Shown here one piece after another: positions 26,027 to 36,500 of a stretch of DNA of 64,000 nucleotides. Both the position numbers and the translations under genes were made by a program. The stretch is from Opitutaceae bacterium. GTDB taxonomy: Bacteria > Verrucomicrobiota > Verrucomicrobiia > Opitutales > Opitutaceae. Below the pieces are notes generated by a model that had not been told where the DNA came from, did no database searches, and saw only the letters and a list, made by a program, of their open reading frames with translations. Where the stretch lies: assembly GCA_028284385.1 (NCBI GenBank), contig JANQRT010000066.1, positions 91,848 through 155,847 on the forward strand, in the 5' to 3' direction. Every line of letters starts with the position of its first letter. Positions within the stretch are counted from its first letter, which is position 1.

Positions 26027-26119
26027 ATGAAATCCGAAGAGAACCAGACAGTCGAGAGAAACGTCGAGCAACCACATTTCAAATACGATGCTGTGCAACT
26101 AATCTTAAACCTGATCTAA
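26027..26119 (+). CDS. Tiny ORF between MMPF and AAA genes, doubtful
   Basis: A 30-residue frame (begins MKSEENQTVE, ends LILNLI) lies in the 199-base gap between the two genes of the putative module. No convincing ribosome-binding site and no recognised motif. It could be a remnant or chance frame. Confidence 0.15.
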   Translation: MKSEENQTVERNVEQPHFKYDAVQLILNLI

Positions 26120-26174
26120 CGGCTTACGTGGGGAGAGGTTCATCACCGCCACGGTATAAATAGTCATAAAAATC

Positions 26175-27425
26175 ATGGAAATATCAAAAGTCAGAATTAA
26201 GAACTTCAAGGGCATCAATGATTGGAAAGAGTTTGAACTAAAACCAATCACTGTTTTCATTGGGCCAAACTCGTCCGGTAAGAGCTCTGTAATCCATGCA
26301 CTGGCCGCTTTGTCACAAACATTCAAGCTCCCAAACGACACTCGACCGCTGGTTCTAGATGACGAGCATGCGGATGTTCATTTAGGTCGTTTTATTGAGG
26401 TTGCTCATACTCGTAGTTACGATGACTTCATCGGAATTGAGCTTGACCTGACTGAACTCGAGATACCTGAGTTGGTGACAAAGAAGAAACCGAGAATGAG
26501 GAAAGTGGATATTAAGGTTTCCCTTCAGTTCAAAAGCAGATTGAGAACACAGGATATATATCTCGAGAAAGCATGTTATAGAATAAATGAACACGAATAT
26601 GTCGTTGAGAAAAAACTACGAGGATACCATTTGATTATTGATGGTGAAGTGATTGGGAAAAATTTCGGCGTTAACAGAATATTTCTCGATAATGCCTCAC
26701 TTTTTAGATTCAGGCCAGACCAGCAGCCTCAAGAATTCTTCACGATATATTTCGCCCAGGAACAGATATCGGAACGACTTCAGAATATTTCATATTTAGG
26801 ACCATTTCGGCAATCTCCGAAAAGGCGGTATCCTACTCGAGGGGCTAGTCCGACAGAAGTGGGACCAGAAGGCGAGGCTGCTATAACAATGCTCGCAAAT
26901 GAAGTTGTTCAAAGTAAACGGAGGACCAATCTAAATCAGATCTCGAAGTGGATGGGAAACATGGGGATTGGAAAGAAAATATCAGTTCAGCGACTCTCTG
27001 GCTCAGATCTCTTCGACGCTCGAATTCAGCTTGAGGACGGAGAAAAGTTTTCTATGGCAGACCTCGGTTATGGGGTTTCACAGGTCCTTCCTGTCCTTAC
27101 GCAATGCAGCTTTTCAAAGTTGGGCGATATATTATTGTTCGAGCAACCAGAATTACACCTCCACACAATGCCATCTCGACATCTAGCAGGCATTTTCGCA
27201 GAGGTGAGCAAAGCAAAGAATTTGAAGATTGTGGCTGAAACGCATTCGCCAGATTTTTTCAAAAGATTTATTTCTGAGATGCGAAATGGAACTCTCGATC
27301 CTGACGACTTTGTCGCTTACAGGGTAACAAGAGAGGGGAAAGAGAGCTGCTTCACTAAGCTAGAAGTCGATGACGACGGAGAGATTTACCATAATTGGGA
27401 AAAAGGTCTTTCAATCCCAACGTAG
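26175..27425 (+). CDS. AAA family ATPase, DUF3696/OLD-like, SMC-type
   Basis: A 416-residue ABC/SMC-like ATPase. Walker A is GPNSSGKSS (30-38) and the signature region is around FSMADLGYGVSQVLPVL. Walker B is LLFEQPELHLH (near 320-330), followed by the switch His in AETHSPDF (near 353). No TOPRIM nuclease domain is fused, unlike GajA or OLD proteins. The N-terminal LSQTF and the C-terminal tail VEVDDDGEI-like EVDDDGEIYHNW resemble the DUF3696-type AAA proteins found in defence islands. It stands 199 nt after the MMPF gene on the same strand, both in an AT-richer segment between conserved catabolic genes. Inferred role: sensing or regulating subunit for the MMPF effector. Confidence 0.85.
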   Translation: MEISKVRIKNFKGINDWKEFELKPITVFIGPNSSGKSSVIHALAALSQTFKLPNDTRPLVLDDEHADVHLGRFIEVAHTRSYDDFIGIELDLTELEIPELVTKKKPRMRKVDIKVSLQFKSRLRTQDIYLEKACYRINEHEYVVEKKLRGYHLIIDGEVIGKNFGVNRIFLDNASLFRFRPDQQPQEFFTIYFAQEQISERLQNISYLGPFRQSPKRRYPTRGASPTEVGPEGEAAITMLANEVVQSKRRTNLNQISKWMGNMGIGKKISVQRLSGSDLFDARIQLEDGEKFSMADLGYGVSQVLPVLTQCSFSKLGDILLFEQPELHLHTMPSRHLAGIFAEVSKAKNLKIVAETHSPDFFKRFISEMRNGTLDPDDFVAYRVTREGKESCFTKLEVDDDGEIYHNWEKGLSIPT

Positions 27426-27562
27426 GAGAAATAAGAAGTAATCGTCGCACATCAAGTCGAACAGTTATAAGACCCTCTTAAGTGGACTAATCGTTAGGCA
27501 CTTAAAAATGGCACCAGGTCAGGCGACTGCCGGAGAGCGATGTTAAAAAAATAGCAGCCTAA

Positions 27563-29014
27563 TTAGTAATCGGCACCTTCGGCGCTCGCGCGACATGAGG
27601 CTGTCCATTCTAGTAGACGGGCTGACATTCGCTTGACGCGGGACGGGTGAGCGGCGCTCATGTCGGTCGATTCGGCGGTATCGGTCTTCATGTCGAAGAG
27701 CTGGAAAGTACCGCCTCCATCGTTTGAATACAATTTGTAGCGATCGTCGATCAAAGCCAGCTGGTCTAAAAACTGGAAAGGAATCGGATGCCTTCTTCGC
27801 TCGGTTCCTTTTTGCAGGAGGGATAGGACGTTCATGCCATCCAGGGGACGAATGGCTCGCTGATCTTCGATGTCGCAGGCCGCTAAGATGGTGGGCAAGT
27901 AGTCGCTGGTGCAGACAGCTAGACTTGATGATTTGCCTCCCTTTATTCCATTGGGCCAAAGGACGATGCCGGGAACGCGAATACCGCCTTCGAAAAGGGT
28001 TCGCTTATAGCCGCGGAAAGGGCCAGCGCTACCGGGAGCTTTTTGGCCATCGTCGTGATCAATCGTTTCAGGGCCATTGTCGGAAGCGAAGAAGATCAAG
28101 GTGTCATCGGCCACGCCGAGCTGAGACAAGCGATCCCGCAAACGTCCGATCTGCGCATCCATAGCGGTGATACAGCCATAGTAGTGTTTTTTGTAATCGC
28201 CAAATGCTTCGTAGAGTTTGGCGTATTCAGGACCGGCCACTACCGGCAGATGTGGAGTGTGAAACCAGATCGAAGCGAAGAAGGGTTTTTCTTGGGCAAC
28301 CGCGTCATCGATGAAGGGCAAAACGCGATCCACGATGACCCTCGAATCGTCGCCGGAAAGGTTGTCCTCGGCCCAGCGACCCTCTCCTATCCAGTAATGC
28401 GTCTGATAGCTGACCCAGTCCGTACCGCTGGAAGCGTTTTCTCGCGGCTCCCAATAGGTCATCACCTCATTATCGGGACGCTCCATAGGATTCCAAGTCG
28501 GCACTTTCGATTCAGTGGCAAAGGTGACATCGTATCCATTTTCCCATGGCGGAGCGTAGTGACCCACGCCTTTCTCCGTACCGCCCCGTTTCCCGTCCCG
28601 AACATCGTTGGTCAGAGTGCCCACATGCCACTTGCCGAAGTGCCCGGTAGCGAAACCCGCCTCGCTGAGAATTTCGGCCAAGCTCCGTTCCTCAGTTTCC
28701 AGCCGGCCATTGTTAGCCCGGATGACTCCAAAGCGATAGCCGTTGCGTCCAGTCAAGCAACTGGCTCGCGTGGGAGAACAGGAGGGAGCCTGAGCATAAA
28801 ACCGCTCTAGCTTGATCCCATCTTCCGCCATCCTGTCCAGATGAGGCGTCCTGATCTCTTGGTTTCCGTTGAAGCCCACGTCGCCCCATCCTAAATCGTC
28901 AGCCATAATCAGAATGACGTTGGGAGGAGAGTCGGCAAGAAGGGCAAAGGAGCCAAAGACCAGGAACAGCTTGACCAGCAACGCCCTCATAAAATGGATA
29001 CGCAGGCTCCTCAT
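27563..29014 (-). CDS. Type I sulfatase with CSPTR motif
   Basis: A 483-residue exported sulfatase. The signal peptide is FMRALLVKLFLVFGSFALLA. Active-site Cys79 lies in SCSPTRASCLTGR, with metal ligands in LIMADDLGWGDVGF and FASDNGPETIDH. FGKWHVGTLT and the PFRGYKRTLFEGGIRVPGIV region are typical of S1 arylsulfatases. Its ATG overlaps the stop of the upstream sulfatase (ATGA), so the two are translationally coupled. It is the last gene of the minus-strand DUF1080-phosphoesterase-sulfatase-sulfatase run and ends next to the AAA ATPase segment. Confidence 0.95.
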   Translation of the reverse strand: MRSLRIHFMRALLVKLFLVFGSFALLADSPPNVILIMADDLGWGDVGFNGNQEIRTPHLDRMAEDGIKLERFYAQAPSCSPTRASCLTGRNGYRFGVIRANNGRLETEERSLAEILSEAGFATGHFGKWHVGTLTNDVRDGKRGGTEKGVGHYAPPWENGYDVTFATESKVPTWNPMERPDNEVMTYWEPRENASSGTDWVSYQTHYWIGEGRWAEDNLSGDDSRVIVDRVLPFIDDAVAQEKPFFASIWFHTPHLPVVAGPEYAKLYEAFGDYKKHYYGCITAMDAQIGRLRDRLSQLGVADDTLIFFASDNGPETIDHDDGQKAPGSAGPFRGYKRTLFEGGIRVPGIVLWPNGIKGGKSSSLAVCTSDYLPTILAACDIEDQRAIRPLDGMNVLSLLQKGTERRRHPIPFQFLDQLALIDDRYKLYSNDGGGTFQLFDMKTDTAESTDMSAAHPSRVKRMSARLLEWTASCRASAEGADY

Positions 29015-30300
29015 GGTCTGGCGTCCTGGTAGCGATCGATGATTTTCTGCAGGAAGCGCTGGGCTTTACGGCCTTGATCAGACATCTCGTTCGTGGGAAT
29101 CGGTCGCGTTTCAAAGGGGTCCTCCAGCGTATCAAAAAAACGGCTGTCCTGATATAGCTTGTAGCGTTGGGAGAGAGCGAAAATCAAAGGCTCGTCCTGC
29201 TCTGGATACTTGGCGTACCAACAATAGGTCCAGTCTCGCCCTCCTTTTTCCTTCCCTTTCAAACGAGGCAGAAAACTGATGCCATCCGACACCTCTTTCG
29301 CTTTTCCGGTATCGCTTGTCAGGTGGTCCAAAGTAGCAAAAAAATCGGCGAAATCGATCAAACCGTCGGAACGCGTTCCACTGGCTACAAGACCTGGCCA
29401 AGTGGCGAGAAGCGGAACGCGGGAAGCGTCGTTTATGGTCTCGCCCTTCCCGCCCGGTATGAGCGAGCCATCGGCCAGCGAGGAATGCATTTTCACATTA
29501 GTCCCATTGTCGCCCGTGAAGAGCACCAAAGTCTTCTCCCGGAGCCCCAGCTGATCGAGATGGGAAAGGAGGCGACCTACCAGAAGATCCATATACTCCA
29601 CCATATCCTTGAAGTAACGCTGTTCCGATTGGTCCGGATTCCGCGTATCGGAAAGCGGGGTACGCGTAAACGGGGCATGTGGAAGCATCATGGGATAATA
29701 GACGAAAAACGGCTCATCACGTTTTCTCTCGATGAAATCCAAGATATAGTCGTTGACGATATCCGGCCCATACTCGCCCTTGCCTCCCGGGCAAGATTCT
29801 CCGTTCAAAACCATCTCTCCGGCATTCATGTAGCGCTCGCTTTTGGTATCCACCCACCAGAGCAGATGCTCGTCAAAACCGAAAGAAGGAGCCGCCGCGC
29901 GTCCACCGGATAGCTGCCACTTGCCCGCAATCAGCGTGGCATAGCCCCGCTCTTGCATCAAATGCCCAAAGGTCCTCTGGTCGGATTCCAGCTCGACCCA
30001 ATTCATGTAGTTGCGAACATTATACAAGCCAGTCATGATTTGCACGCGGGAAGGCGTACAGAGTGGTTGCGAATAACAACGATCGAATTGCATGCCCTCG
30101 TCAGCCAGACGACTCAAATGAGGCGTGCGATAGGTGACCCCTCCATAGGACTCCAGGCACTCGTAGCCCAAGTCATCGGCCATGATCAGAATCACATTCG
30201 GCTTGGCAGGTGTTTCGGCTACCCCCGCTGGCGAGAGGACGCCAGCGAAACCGCAAATCGAAAGAGAGACAAAGGCTAGATAGGTTCTACTCCAATCCAT
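29011..30300 (-). CDS. Type I sulfatase with CTPSR motif
   Basis: A 429-residue exported sulfatase. I start at the ATG of MDWSRTYLAFVSL; an upstream GTG would add three residues. The signal runs to about residue 29. The catalytic Cys is in QPLCTPSRVQIMTGL; metal ligands are in LIMADDLGYECL and LFTGDNGTN; the conserved segment is IAGKWQLSGG, with Gln where most sulfatases have His. The gene overlaps the phosphoesterase stop by 14 nt and the next sulfatase by 4 nt, a tightly packed operon. Substrate unknown. Confidence 0.93.
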   Translation of the reverse strand: MDWSRTYLAFVSLSICGFAGVLSPAGVAETPAKPNVILIMADDLGYECLESYGGVTYRTPHLSRLADEGMQFDRCYSQPLCTPSRVQIMTGLYNVRNYMNWVELESDQRTFGHLMQERGYATLIAGKWQLSGGRAAAPSFGFDEHLLWWVDTKSERYMNAGEMVLNGESCPGGKGEYGPDIVNDYILDFIERKRDEPFFVYYPMMLPHAPFTRTPLSDTRNPDQSEQRYFKDMVEYMDLLVGRLLSHLDQLGLREKTLVLFTGDNGTNVKMHSSLADGSLIPGGKGETINDASRVPLLATWPGLVASGTRSDGLIDFADFFATLDHLTSDTGKAKEVSDGISFLPRLKGKEKGGRDWTYCWYAKYPEQDEPLIFALSQRYKLYQDSRFFDTLEDPFETRPIPTNEMSDQGRKAQRFLQKIIDRYQDARP

Positions 30301-32305
30301 CGCCAACACTTCTACGAACCGGATCGCGTTTAGTCAAAGCATCAAAGGAAAAGGCGCTGGACGGGATTTTCCGTCGCTGTCCGTTCGGAAGCGTGTAATC
30401 CAAATCGACCACCATCTCATCTTTGAACTGAAAGTACTGCAGCTCGAAGCGATTTTTGCCGGACTTCAAGTCGATGGATCCGGTTGCTCTCCGTGGAGGA
30501 TGCTTGATCGGATCATCGATCACCACTTGGTCGTCAACAAGCAGACGAGCCCCATCGTCGGAAGCGAGATGGAAATCATAGGACCCTTCGCTGGGAATAT
30601 CGATGTATCCATAAAACACCATGCCGACTGAACGTTCCCGTCGAGCGATGGCATTAGGATCGACATCCTTGGCCACGACGGTGAGGGCCGGGGTCAGGGA
30701 ATGGAAATCCGGCAGAATCTTGGCATGGGCTCCCTTCGCTTCGTATTCGAAATAATCGCACAGCAAACCGTTGCCTGCCTTGACGCGTTCGAAACGGCAC
30801 TCGCTGATGGGACTGCCCAGACCGGAACGGGTGAAAAGACGAGATTTGACGACGGCATCTCGATTCAAGGTGAACGGCTGCTTGTAGACTTTCGAATTCC
30901 GATCCGGTTCAGAGCCGTCCAAGGTGTAGCGAATGGTCGCGCTCTCGGGAAGCTCCCGCATGGAAACGCGGGTGGCATTAACGAAGACGCGAGATTCCGA
31001 TCCCATCAAATCGAACTCCATCTCTCGCAAAGCGATGGTATTGGAGCCTTTCACCGTTGCTAAAACCTCATCGCCGGAAAGTAAGGAAAAATCCGATACG
31101 AACTCTAGATTGTGTCCATCGTGGGCATCAAAGGCCTCCACCACACGAAGATCCACTTCCACCATGCGGGTCTCACCGGGACCTAGCGTCGTTTTGATAA
31201 AGCCAGGCGAAGGACTCACGTAGTGGTTGTGACGAAACGATCCATCGATCTGGAGGTTCGCCTCGGAATCATTCCGTAGCGAGAGGAAGGCTGTCCCCTT
31301 CGAAGCGTCGTCGCCACGATCGAGCAATACGTGAGAATCGATAGACGCATTGCCCGTCAGAGATAGCATTCTTTTAAGATCGTCGAAGCTGGTAACATCA
31401 TGGGGCAAGATACCGTCCAGTTTCAGGTTGGCCATCACTGGTCCCTCATCGGTCATGGTGACCCAAGTCACATGATCGAACTCGCCGAACTGCGTCCCGC
31501 GCAGCTCGCTGCCGCCGCCCGTTGTAGCAAGAACATAGTAGTTCCGCTCGTTCCGCTCCGCGTGGAGGTAGCGATGCTGATGGCCGGCAACCACCGTGTA
31601 GTCGCGATCCTGTAGCATCTCCTCGACCACTCCGAAGTTGCTGTCATGAGAATATAACCACAACGGATGATGCAGGAAAACCATCGTCCACCGAACATCC
31701 TGGCGCTCTTTTAGAACTTCGCGAAAATAGGCGATCTGCTCTTCGCTAATCTGCTGCTCGATTCCGTCGTTGGAGAAAAGAGTCAAGAACAGCACGTTTT
31801 TGTATACGTAATAGTAATACGTCGTTCCAAAGCGATCTTCCCATTCCTTCCGCATCGCCTCATAGCCCACTCTACCCTGACGTTGGCTCTGAGGCTTGGC
31901 TTGGATATCATGATTGCCAGCCAGAAAGAAAAAGGGCATTTCAAGGGGCTCGATCATCCCCATGAACTCGTCCCATTCGGCTCGATTGGTCTTAGCGTTG
32001 GGAGAGTTTCCCTTGATCAAGTCGCCCACACTCATGACGAATTCGGGACGCAGCCAATTGATCTTGGGTATGGCCGATTCGAATACGCCACGGCGTGGCG
32101 ACCCGGTGCGGTCTGTGACGATCACGAACTGAAAGTCATTCGGGTCATCCAGAAAATTCAAATGGGTCCAAGGCTTTTGCGCAGTGGAAACGCCCGACTC
32201 GAAGGCATGATCCTCATGGCCATAGCTCGTCCCTAACAGCACGCCTAATCCGATGAGGCCGCAGACGACCAATCTCGCCCTAAAATTCTGCAATGTCTTC
32301 ATCAT
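30287..32305 (-). CDS. Secreted metallophosphoesterase with CHB_HEX_C and PA14 domains
   Basis: A 672-residue exported protein with a signal peptide (1-27). The calcineurin-like domain (about 50-290) has VTDRTGSPR, VMSVGDLIKG, FFLAGNHDIQ, FLHHPLWL and VVAGHQHRYLH, covering the dinuclear metal ligands. A chitobiase/beta-hexosaminidase C-terminal type motif (IRYTLDGSEP, about 460-515) follows. A PA14 carbohydrate-binding domain lies at about 525-650 (LCDYFEY, GYIDIPSEGSYDFHLASDDG, RLLVDDQVVID). The architecture suggests phosphate-ester hydrolysis on a bound polysaccharide or glycolipid. It starts the overlapping operon with the two sulfatases. The first ATG pair is used; an upstream TTG is less likely. 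Confidence 0.92.
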   Translation of the reverse strand: MMKTLQNFRARLVVCGLIGLGVLLGTSYGHEDHAFESGVSTAQKPWTHLNFLDDPNDFQFVIVTDRTGSPRRGVFESAIPKINWLRPEFVMSVGDLIKGNSPNAKTNRAEWDEFMGMIEPLEMPFFFLAGNHDIQAKPQSQRQGRVGYEAMRKEWEDRFGTTYYYYVYKNVLFLTLFSNDGIEQQISEEQIAYFREVLKERQDVRWTMVFLHHPLWLYSHDSNFGVVEEMLQDRDYTVVAGHQHRYLHAERNERNYYVLATTGGGSELRGTQFGEFDHVTWVTMTDEGPVMANLKLDGILPHDVTSFDDLKRMLSLTGNASIDSHVLLDRGDDASKGTAFLSLRNDSEANLQIDGSFRHNHYVSPSPGFIKTTLGPGETRMVEVDLRVVEAFDAHDGHNLEFVSDFSLLSGDEVLATVKGSNTIALREMEFDLMGSESRVFVNATRVSMRELPESATIRYTLDGSEPDRNSKVYKQPFTLNRDAVVKSRLFTRSGLGSPISECRFERVKAGNGLLCDYFEYEAKGAHAKILPDFHSLTPALTVVAKDVDPNAIARRERSVGMVFYGYIDIPSEGSYDFHLASDDGARLLVDDQVVIDDPIKHPPRRATGSIDLKSGKNRFELQYFQFKDEMVVDLDYTLPNGQRRKIPSSAFSFDALTKRDPVRRSVGDGLE

Positions 32306-32378
32306 AGCCAAATACGCTCGTTTACTTGCCAGGCAACGGCCAGATGCAAAAGGCTTCGTCTCCTAAACGTTACACGAT

Positions 32379-33176
32379 TCATAGCTCGCGGATTTTCAGA
32401 TTACGAAACCAAATCGCGTCGCCGTGATCCTGGATGACGATATGCCCTTCCGGCAAAGCTCCTACGCTTGGGTAATCGACATACTTGCTTTTGGCGTAAG
32501 CTGTCTCCCATGCTTCCGAACCGATCTCGATTTCAAGAACTTTGTATCCATTCAGCCAATGCTCAAAACGCTTTCCTTGGGCTACGATACGAGAGGTGTT
32601 CCACTCTAGGGCAGGACGAGATGCGTCTTTCTTCGAAGCGATTAAGTCGAAAAGATCTCCCGCTCGATGCGTTTCAATCTTTCCCTCTTTGTGACCCTTG
32701 TTATCCAGAAGCTGGTACTCGAGGCCGGTATGCCAAGGCAGTTCGTATCCAGATTCCGCAACACGATAGAAAATGCCTCCATTTCCTCCAGCCGAAACTT
32801 TCCATTCAAAATGGAGTTCGAAATCCGCGTAAACGCGATCCGTGACAATGATGTCCACTTTGCTTTTATCCCCATTGGCCCTATCTCTTGCTGCCAAGGC
32901 CAGGACACCCTCCTCCATGGACCAACGCTTCAGCTGCTTGGGATCTCCAGTGAAGATGCGAATGCCACTGAGATCATTGCCATGGAAAAGCGAAGTCCAG
33001 CCAGACTCCTCTGAAATCTCCGTCTCGGCATTCTTCGGAGCCACCTGGCATCCAGATAACCATACTGCCCACGTAAACCCGATCAGGCAGAACACATTTT
33101 TAAGTAGGGAATTTTGTAGGATGGGATATTTCAAAGACACCTGCAAATCATGGATTTCTGCGAATCTACCATCCAT
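32379..33176 (-). CDS. DUF1080 (3-keto-disaccharide hydrolase-like) lipoprotein
   Basis: A protein of up to 265 residues with a lipobox LSGC at about residue 43, so it is probably a lipoprotein. The DUF1080 domain (about 60-265) has SLFHGNDLSGIRIF, GILYR-like GGIFYRVAE, LEYQLLDNKGH and WNTSRIVAQGKRFEHWLNG. This concanavalin-like family includes 3-keto-glucoside hydrolases working with Gfo/Idh/MocA oxidoreductases. The annotated ATG gives an unusually long pre-signal stretch; a GTG at 33095 (M-FCLIGFTWAVWLSGC) would give a normal lipoprotein signal. It precedes the phosphoesterase/sulfatase operon by 73 nt. Confidence 0.88.
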   Translation of the reverse strand: MDGRFAEIHDLQVSLKYPILQNSLLKNVFCLIGFTWAVWLSGCQVAPKNAETEISEESGWTSLFHGNDLSGIRIFTGDPKQLKRWSMEEGVLALAARDRANGDKSKVDIIVTDRVYADFELHFEWKVSAGGNGGIFYRVAESGYELPWHTGLEYQLLDNKGHKEGKIETHRAGDLFDLIASKKDASRPALEWNTSRIVAQGKRFEHWLNGYKVLEIEIGSEAWETAYAKSKYVDYPSVGALPEGHIVIQDHGDAIWFRNLKIREL

Positions 33177-33539
33177 GGAAAAAACGCGGAACCGTTACAA
33201 CCTCGTGTTGCGACAGGAAACGCTAAAACGAAGAGGGTCCGCTCAGGAAATTTGAAGGATGGATTCCTTTCCGCTAATACCTCTTCTGTCTCAGAATTAG
33301 CGGATTTATTACAAGAGTTGCGCAAAAGTACATGAAGCTTGCAGGCTCCGGATCGAGCAAGTATTCGAAGCCTAATAAGATCTTCCTACTGTAAGAAGCC
33401 TCAACACTTCTTGTCCTAGATTTCGCAAACTACACTGCCAGGATCGTGATGCTGCAAACGCATCAGCCAATCGGGATGTTCTTCGCCCTGCGAGGGCCAA
33501 CCATACTTTACGCTCTACACGAACCCTATCTCCTTATTG
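33177..33539. other. Intergenic region upstream of the RHS gene
   Basis: About 360 bases between the divergent DUF1080 and RHS genes. Short frames exist on both strands but none has coding character. No hairpin, repeat or clear promoter was found by eye. Confidence 0.4.
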
Positions 33540-36500
33540 ATGAAACACACGCTTACCGCCAGCCTTGCCTTGCTGATACTTTCCATCAGCGCCTCAGCCC
33601 AAACGCCCCAGTCCATTTCAATAGTCGGTCCGACCGAGATTAACGAAAACAGCTCAGCGGTTTATCGGGCAATCGTCACTTACACCAATCTGACGGCAGG
33701 AGTGGCCACACCGGTTTGGACGAATCAGACGGCAGGTACGGTAACGGTTTCGAAAACGCTCAAGGTCGTGGCCCCGCCGGTGCAAGGAACCGGCCAGATT
33801 CTACTGTCCGTTTCCTACAACGAAAACGGGACTACCGTGCAGGATCAGGCTACCATCAACGTGGTGGACGCCGCCATTTCCGGCGATTCAGGCCTGCCGA
33901 ACGCGGAACGATCCACCCAAGCCCGACCGGCCAGCGTCGCCGGCTTAAGTGTAGATACGGCCACCGGCGCCCAAATGCTGGAGTATGAGCTCCTCCCTTT
34001 CCAAGGGGGCCTTCCCTTCCACCTTGGGCTCAGCTACAACTCGGCTTTCAAGGACAAGGCGGGCGTATTCGGTCCTGGCTGGTGGCACAACTACGAAATG
34101 CGCATCACCGGTGACGAAAACGACATCATGGCCATTGAGTGGGGACCTGGATTCCGCAGCCTTTTCCAATTCATAGAAGAGGTTGGCGACGAGAAGATCT
34201 ATGCTCCGATGGACGACAGCAATCGCCGAGACACGCTGGTAAAATCAAACGTCTGGCTCCTTACCAAAGGCGATGGGACGACCTATGAATTCAACACCTT
34301 CAACGGCAATCCATTCCGCGTTCGAAACAAGGTCGGCGATACGGTCGATGTCGGCAGCGATAAGGTCCGGCTGGTCGACGCCTCCAACGAGATCAATTTT
34401 CGCTATCAGGAAAATGGCCTGGTCGACTACATTTACGATGAATCGGACGACGGGAATGGAAATGTAGAACGTCATCTGGACTTCGACTACGACGAAAACG
34501 GTCGCCTATCGCAAATCAGCCAGGCTTTCGAGTTTCGAGGCACTCGCTATGCTCCAACAGGCAGCACGCTTGAATTTCCAGACAACGACCCGAACGGGGC
34601 CACCTTCACTTTCATGGTGGACGACAGAACGGATCCTATCGGCATGTTTCGTTTCTCGCGCGGCGAGATTCTGTATCAGGTACCTGAAGACATCATCATT
34701 AAGATCATCTCGCCGCAAGGCACCGAAGTGACGATGATCAACAACCAGGACTTGAGCGAGTATACCGACGGCGGACGCGTTCAATTGCCGGAAGCTACCG
34801 GCTTCACCAATGCCTTCGAAGGCGAAAATCCCTTTGGCGAATGGAAGATCGTGGCCATCGACAATCGGCCGACTCCGCAATTCAATCCACCTCGTCTCTC
34901 GCAGGTGAATTTCCAATTCTCCGACCCTACCAATCCCAAGAAATTCACTTACGACAGCAACGGAAGACTTCTGACCGTATCCGACCCCATAGGACGCACC
35001 TTGCAAACATTCTACGACTCGAATGGTCGCGTCATTACCCAGGACGATGGAGTCAATACCAACCTCCCCGCTCGCTTCGCGTATCAGGAAACGAGTGACG
35101 GAAAGATCATCACTACTTTTACCGATCGAGTCGGCAATAATTCCGTTTTCGAGCATGATGGGCGCTACAATCTATTAAAGTGGACCGATCCCCTAGGTGG
35201 TGTCATACAATTTGAATACGACGTCTTCGGTAATCGGACATCCTTCAAGGACCAGCTGGGTCGCAAGACTTCTCTGCAGTACGACGACGAGAACAATCTC
35301 ATCTCAGGCATCGACCCGCTCGGGCGTAGTGTCGTCTTCGACTACGACGACAGCCGCAATGTTACTTTCGTACTCGATTCCCGAGGCAATCAATCGAGTT
35401 TTGGATACGACTCGAACCAGAACTTGGACGAGGTGACGGATCCCGTAGGCCAAACGACCCGCAAGGAATTCAATTCCAATAGCGACCTTCGCAAGCTCAT
35501 CCTGCCGGACGGAGCGGAAGTGGAATTCAATATTAATGGCGGTCGCGAAGCTTGGAACAGCCACGCCAACGATCCGAACCGCAAAGAGTTTCGAACCTAC
35601 GACGAAGTCGGACGACTCACCCGTATCAAAGATCGGCAAGGCTACGACACCAACTTCGACTGGAGCCCGACCAGCAAGAAACTTTTCGAGGAAGACCCGC
35701 TCAACAATGGCAAGCGCTGGGCCTACGACGAGCGCGATCGTCTGATATCGGAAACCGACAAGAATGATAACGAGACGCGCTACGAATACGACGGAAACGA
35801 TAACTTGACTCGACTCATAGATGCACTCGGCAATTCCATTCGCTATGCGTACGATGGTGAGGATCGCCTCACCCGCGTAACCGACGAAAACGGCAACGTT
35901 ACCCAATATGCCTACGACGCCTTTGGGAGAACGATCTCAGAAACGGATGCGCTCGGCAATGTAACAAGATTTGAATACGATGCGGTAGGAAATCAGACGG
36001 CCTCGTTTGACGCCAAAGGCAACCAGATCCAGAGCAAGACCTACACCGTGCTGGACCAGGAAGCGACCGTTACCGATGCCCGAGGCAATACCATCACAAA
36101 AGAGTACGACGAAAACGGCAATCTGATCAGAGTAATTGATCCGAAAGGGCGGAGAACCTCGATAGCCTACGACTCGCTCAATCGAGCCACTTCGATTACC
36201 GATCCCTTAAATCGCGTCGCGCGCAAGATCTATAACAACGATGGCACCTTGGCTCGTATTGAGAATCCTGGTGGCAGCCAAACGGAATACATCTACGACA
36301 ATGCGAATCGCATCAAGGAAATCGCTTACGGCGATCGTTTTCTAACCTACAACTACGATGACTGGCGCGATCTGATCACTACGGCATTCGACGAGGGTTC
36401 GCGCTTTGATTATGAATACGATCGTGTCGGACGACGCACCCTTGCCACTAGTAATGACAATGGCAACAAGGGGGACATCACCTACGAATACGACGATCAG

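Noticed and set aside
27480..27500. GTTAGGC near the AAA gene and ATCTAAC near 26113, as integron attC core sites
   Set aside because: They are on opposite ends of the AAA gene, and neither has a matching inverse core within 60-140 bases. No integron integrase is present.
33131..33325. 64-codon frame upstream of the DUF1080 gene
   Set aside because: Low-complexity composition, no ribosome-binding site, and overlap with the start of the DUF1080 gene.
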